From Candidatus Nanoarchaeia archaeon (GTDB lineage: Archaea > Nanobdellota > Nanobdellia > Woesearchaeales > JANQNE01): a stretch of 64,000 nt of DNA. The stretch covers positions 62,001-126,000 of the forward strand of contig JANQNE010000001.1 of the NCBI GenBank assembly GCA_028279725.1. The letters are read 5' to 3'. Shown here piece after piece: positions 61,696 to 64,000 of this stretch. The notes beneath the pieces are model-generated. The model saw nothing but the letters and a program-made list of their open reading frames with translations, searched no databases and had not been told where the DNA came from. The first letter of the stretch is position 1, and every line of letters starts with the position of its first letter. A program made the position numbers and the translations under genes.

Positions 61696-64000
61696 TTATT
61701 CTGCACTTGGTATGCTTGCTGTTATTGAGCTTAGGCTTGTAACAGTCAAAGCAATCTCATCTGTAGCATCCATGAAGGTTGCTGAGTTTTTGTCGTATTG
61801 AGCGACAAACTGAGATGCTCCTCTTGTGTCCAAAGCTGTTGCTCCAGCAACTAGCATTGCAACGTTTCCGCTGTTTTCGTACAATTTGATCTTAGCTTTT
61901 CCAGCTTCAAATCCTTCAACACAGTTTTCAGGGTTGCCCATGATAACCTTTGCTGCAGAGTTTGCGCATGGTCCTCCAACCAAGATTAGATTGTTGCTAG
62001 TTTCTTCACCAGCTACTTCACTAGCTAGTACAGCTGCTCCAACATCTATCTTAACAACTTCGTCATAAGTGACTTCGCCACTTTCGCCTTCAGTCATTGT
62101 TGATGTTGTTGCTCCACTGGTAACAAATGCCTGTGCAACTTTCTGAGCACTAGGCCAGTCAATCTCCAATTTGTCAGGAGAGTTACTTATTGTTGTAAAT
62201 GTTACCAATGCACCATACTTTGTCAATGCTGTTTCTATGTCTGAATCATCTGGATCAGTTACTAGTGTAACACCAGTAGGTGAATTTAATCCGATTTCAT
62301 CAGCATCTCCACCATCAACAGTTGCATTTATAATTGTAGCATCTCCGCTTTCAAGCATGTTTCCAGCATCAGATTCCATTATACTGATGTTGATTGTTTC
62401 GTTTGTACCACCACTCTGGTAAGTATCACGTGTTTCGTCATCAGCTAGTGTTATCAATGCTTCTCCATCAGTTACAATCTGACCTGCAGTTGCTCCACCT
62501 GAAACGCTGATGTTAAAATCATCTGTTCCAGCTGCTGGGCTTGTTGTAGCAACAATTGAGAATTCTTCTCCACCTAGTGTTAGTGTTGAAGAGTTTGATC
62601 CGATGTTAAAGGATCTCTCTATAGTGTCTCCTGTAGCTAGGTTTTTGAATTTCAATGTAGCTGTAGCATCTCCGCTTGAACTATCTGCTCCTCTATACTG
62701 AAGCGCATAGGATTTTTCTCCTTCTGCTGTGATAGTTCCGCTTCCAGTTGTCAGTACAAAATACTGATCTTTTACAACGTTAGCTGTGCTTATGATCAGT
62801 CTGTTGTTCCTGTCTCCTAATCTCAATGTTGTCGCATTTTCTGAATAAGCCAATGGTATATCTACTTGACCATCTGATAGCTCAACAGCCAACACTAATT
62901 CATCGTCTCCGGATCCGCTTACTTCGATCATTTCAGATGAAGCTGAAGTTAGTCCTTCATACTTAACATCCCAATTGATGAAAGCTTGTGGTTCGTCTAC
63001 CTTATCTGAAAGCATTTCTCCTGCAGCCATCCAATAGTCATCATCTGCAGTATAGTTCAGTTGGATCATTTCAAGTAGGTAATCTCCACCACTCTCTGAT
63101 CCTCTTATACCAACTGCTACTTCGTCCATTGTTTCGTCTCCAACAGTCATTGTTCCACCATATGTGGTGTCTGTTGCATTTGTATCTTCCAGAACAACTT
63201 TGTCAGCTCCTAGATAGAATTCTACTTTGTCGCCACCAGCAGCTTCTCCAGCTTCGTTCTCCATGACATCTCTTATTCCGATATCAATTCCTGAAACAGT
63301 GTCAGTTTCTCCTTCTGCAAGAGATTTTGAAACTTCTCCATTTACAGTGAACTTACATGTGGATGTGCTTACGTAGTCTAGTGTAACTTCGTAGTCTTTT
63401 CCTTCAACTGTGAAAGTCTTTGTTTCTCCTTCTTCCATGATGTCATTTACTGCTCCGCCCATCAATGTCAGAGTCATTGAGTTTGACTCATAGTCGCAAT
63501 CTGTTATTGTATATTCAACTCCCAATAGTGAGATTGAAGCATCTTTGAAATCTTCTAGCTCATCTGGGCTTGTTGCTGTGTCAATATCAGATTCAGCAGC
63601 TGTTTTGAATGTCAGCCTGTATGTCATGATATTGTCGTTGTTGTCAACAGATAGGAAATCACTTACAACATCATTGTCTGTGTCTTCCTCATAAACAACA
63701 TCAATCTGACCTGTGAACCTTAGTTCTTGTTCATAGTCTGCTGTGTTCTTTGCTGCTAAGCTTCCATCACTTAGTGCAGCTAGATCGCCGTCTGTAATAG
63801 AAGTTTGTATGTCGTTTATTTGTTCTCCAAGTTCTAATTTCTTAGAGCTTGTTTCTGCTCTCCATGAATCTCCTTCAACAACTACTGTTGAAACTGATCC
63901 ACCGGTAGAAACAGTCTTTGTTGTCTTCAAACTGTATTGAAGACTCATTGCGATATCTGTAGCGCCGATAACGTCTTCAGCTTTAGCTTGGTCTCCTACA
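61696..64000 (-). CDS. S-layer protein (5' end beyond window)
   Basis: At least 768 residues; the reading frame stays open to base 64000, so the N-terminus lies outside. The readable beginning VGDQAKAEDVIGATDIA and the C-terminal block LILVGGPCANSAAKVIMG, then ALDTRGASQFVAQYD, match archaeal (methanogen-type) S-layer N- and C-domains. Composition is Asp/Glu/Thr/Ser-rich with very few Lys, as expected for a surface protein. The ATG at 63948 is internal, not the true start. The gene runs to the end of the window and lacks the signal peptide here. Confidence 0.88.
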   Translation of the reverse strand, partial: VGDQAKAEDVIGATDIAMSLQYSLKTTKTVSTGGSVSTVVVEGDSWRAETSSKKLELGEQINDIQTSITDGDLAALSDGSLAAKNTADYEQELRFTGQIDVVYEEDTDNDVVSDFLSVDNNDNIMTYRLTFKTAAESDIDTATSPDELEDFKDASISLLGVEYTITDCDYESNSMTLTLMGGAVNDIMEEGETKTFTVEGKDYEVTLDYVSTSTCKFTVNGEVSKSLAEGETDTVSGIDIGIRDVMENEAGEAAGGDKVEFYLGADKVVLEDTNATDTTYGGTMTVGDETMDEVAVGIRGSESGGDYLLEMIQLNYTADDDYWMAAGEMLSDKVDEPQAFINWDVKYEGLTSASSEMIEVSGSGDDELVLAVELSDGQVDIPLAYSENATTLRLGDRNNRLIISTANVVKDQYFVLTTGSGTITAEGEKSYALQYRGADSSSGDATATLKFKNLATGDTIERSFNIGSNSSTLTLGGEEFSIVATTSPAAGTDDFNISVSGGATAGQIVTDGEALITLADDETRDTYQSGGTNETINISIMESDAGNMLESGDATIINATVDGGDADEIGLNSPTGVTLVTDPDDSDIETALTKYGALVTFTTISNSPDKLEIDWPSAQKVAQAFVTSGATTSTMTEGESGEVTYDEVVKIDVGAAVLASEVAGEETSNNLILVGGPCANSAAKVIMGNPENCVEGFEAGKAKIKLYENSGNVAMLVAGATALDTRGASQFVAQYDKNSATFMDATDEIALTVTSLSSITASIPSAE

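Overview
The window comes from an AT-rich archaeal genome. Archaeal marker genes include RNA polymerase subunit L, LonB, Kae1, aIF6, prefoldin alpha, FtsY, aIF2-alpha, Nop10, L35Ae, L44e, S27e, a GINS subunit and an S-layer protein. Most promoters are TATA-type with the start codon about 25-30 nt downstream, implying many leaderless mRNAs. Gene content, many small unfamiliar proteins, bacterial-type GpmI and intron-rich tRNA genes suggest a DPANN-type lineage (Woesearchaeota/Pacearchaeota-like). That placement is inference; the 16S gene in the window would settle it.

Layout. 0-1.3 kb: AMMECR1 end, RpoL and an RNA methylase. 1.3-6.2 kb: a gene-poor tract with three short-repeat families around three winged-helix-like genes and one small protein. 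6.2-7.6 kb: PAC2 protein, small basic protein and Mth938-like protein. 7.6-23.8 kb: a large block of unfamiliar genes, nearly all on the minus strand: an AAA+ ATPase, a polytopic membrane protein, long coiled-coil proteins, exported or membrane-anchored proteins (one with PKD-like and carboxypeptidase-regulatory-like domains), a winged-helix regulator with an AT-rich operator-like array, small membrane proteins and a ribbon-helix-helix protein. The same ATACC-N4-GGTAT palindrome and CGAAAG-plus-TATA promoter signature occur at both ends of this block, so it looks like one regulated envelope-associated apparatus. This is the best candidate for an undescribed system.

24-38 kb: L35Ae, a tandem-repeat mini protein, a membrane protein/ThiE/ThiL operon, an ArsR/zinc-finger/cation-antiporter cluster, LonB, Kae1 and several unknowns. 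38-43.3 kb: rRNA operon on the minus strand (16S, tRNA-Ala, 23S) with long processing stems, a four-helix-bundle protein beside the 23S end, and a candidate eL41 mini-gene upstream. 43.4-44.5 kb: tRNA-Glu, tRNA-Ile(UAU), a NUDIX gene, tRNA-Val and tRNA-Gly. tRNA-Ala, tRNA-Ile and tRNA-Val carry five introns, two of them in the T-loop. 44.5-51.7 kb: ScpA, aIF6, prefoldin, FtsY, a TM0106-like nuclease and small envelope proteins. 52-61.5 kb: glycolytic genes (GpmI, enolase) and the archaeal cluster PAC2-Nop10-aIF2alpha-S27e-(DPM)-L44e-GINS, then a radical SAM protein. 61.7-64 kb: a partial S-layer gene running off the window. Three families of short structured repeats sit between genes in the right half.
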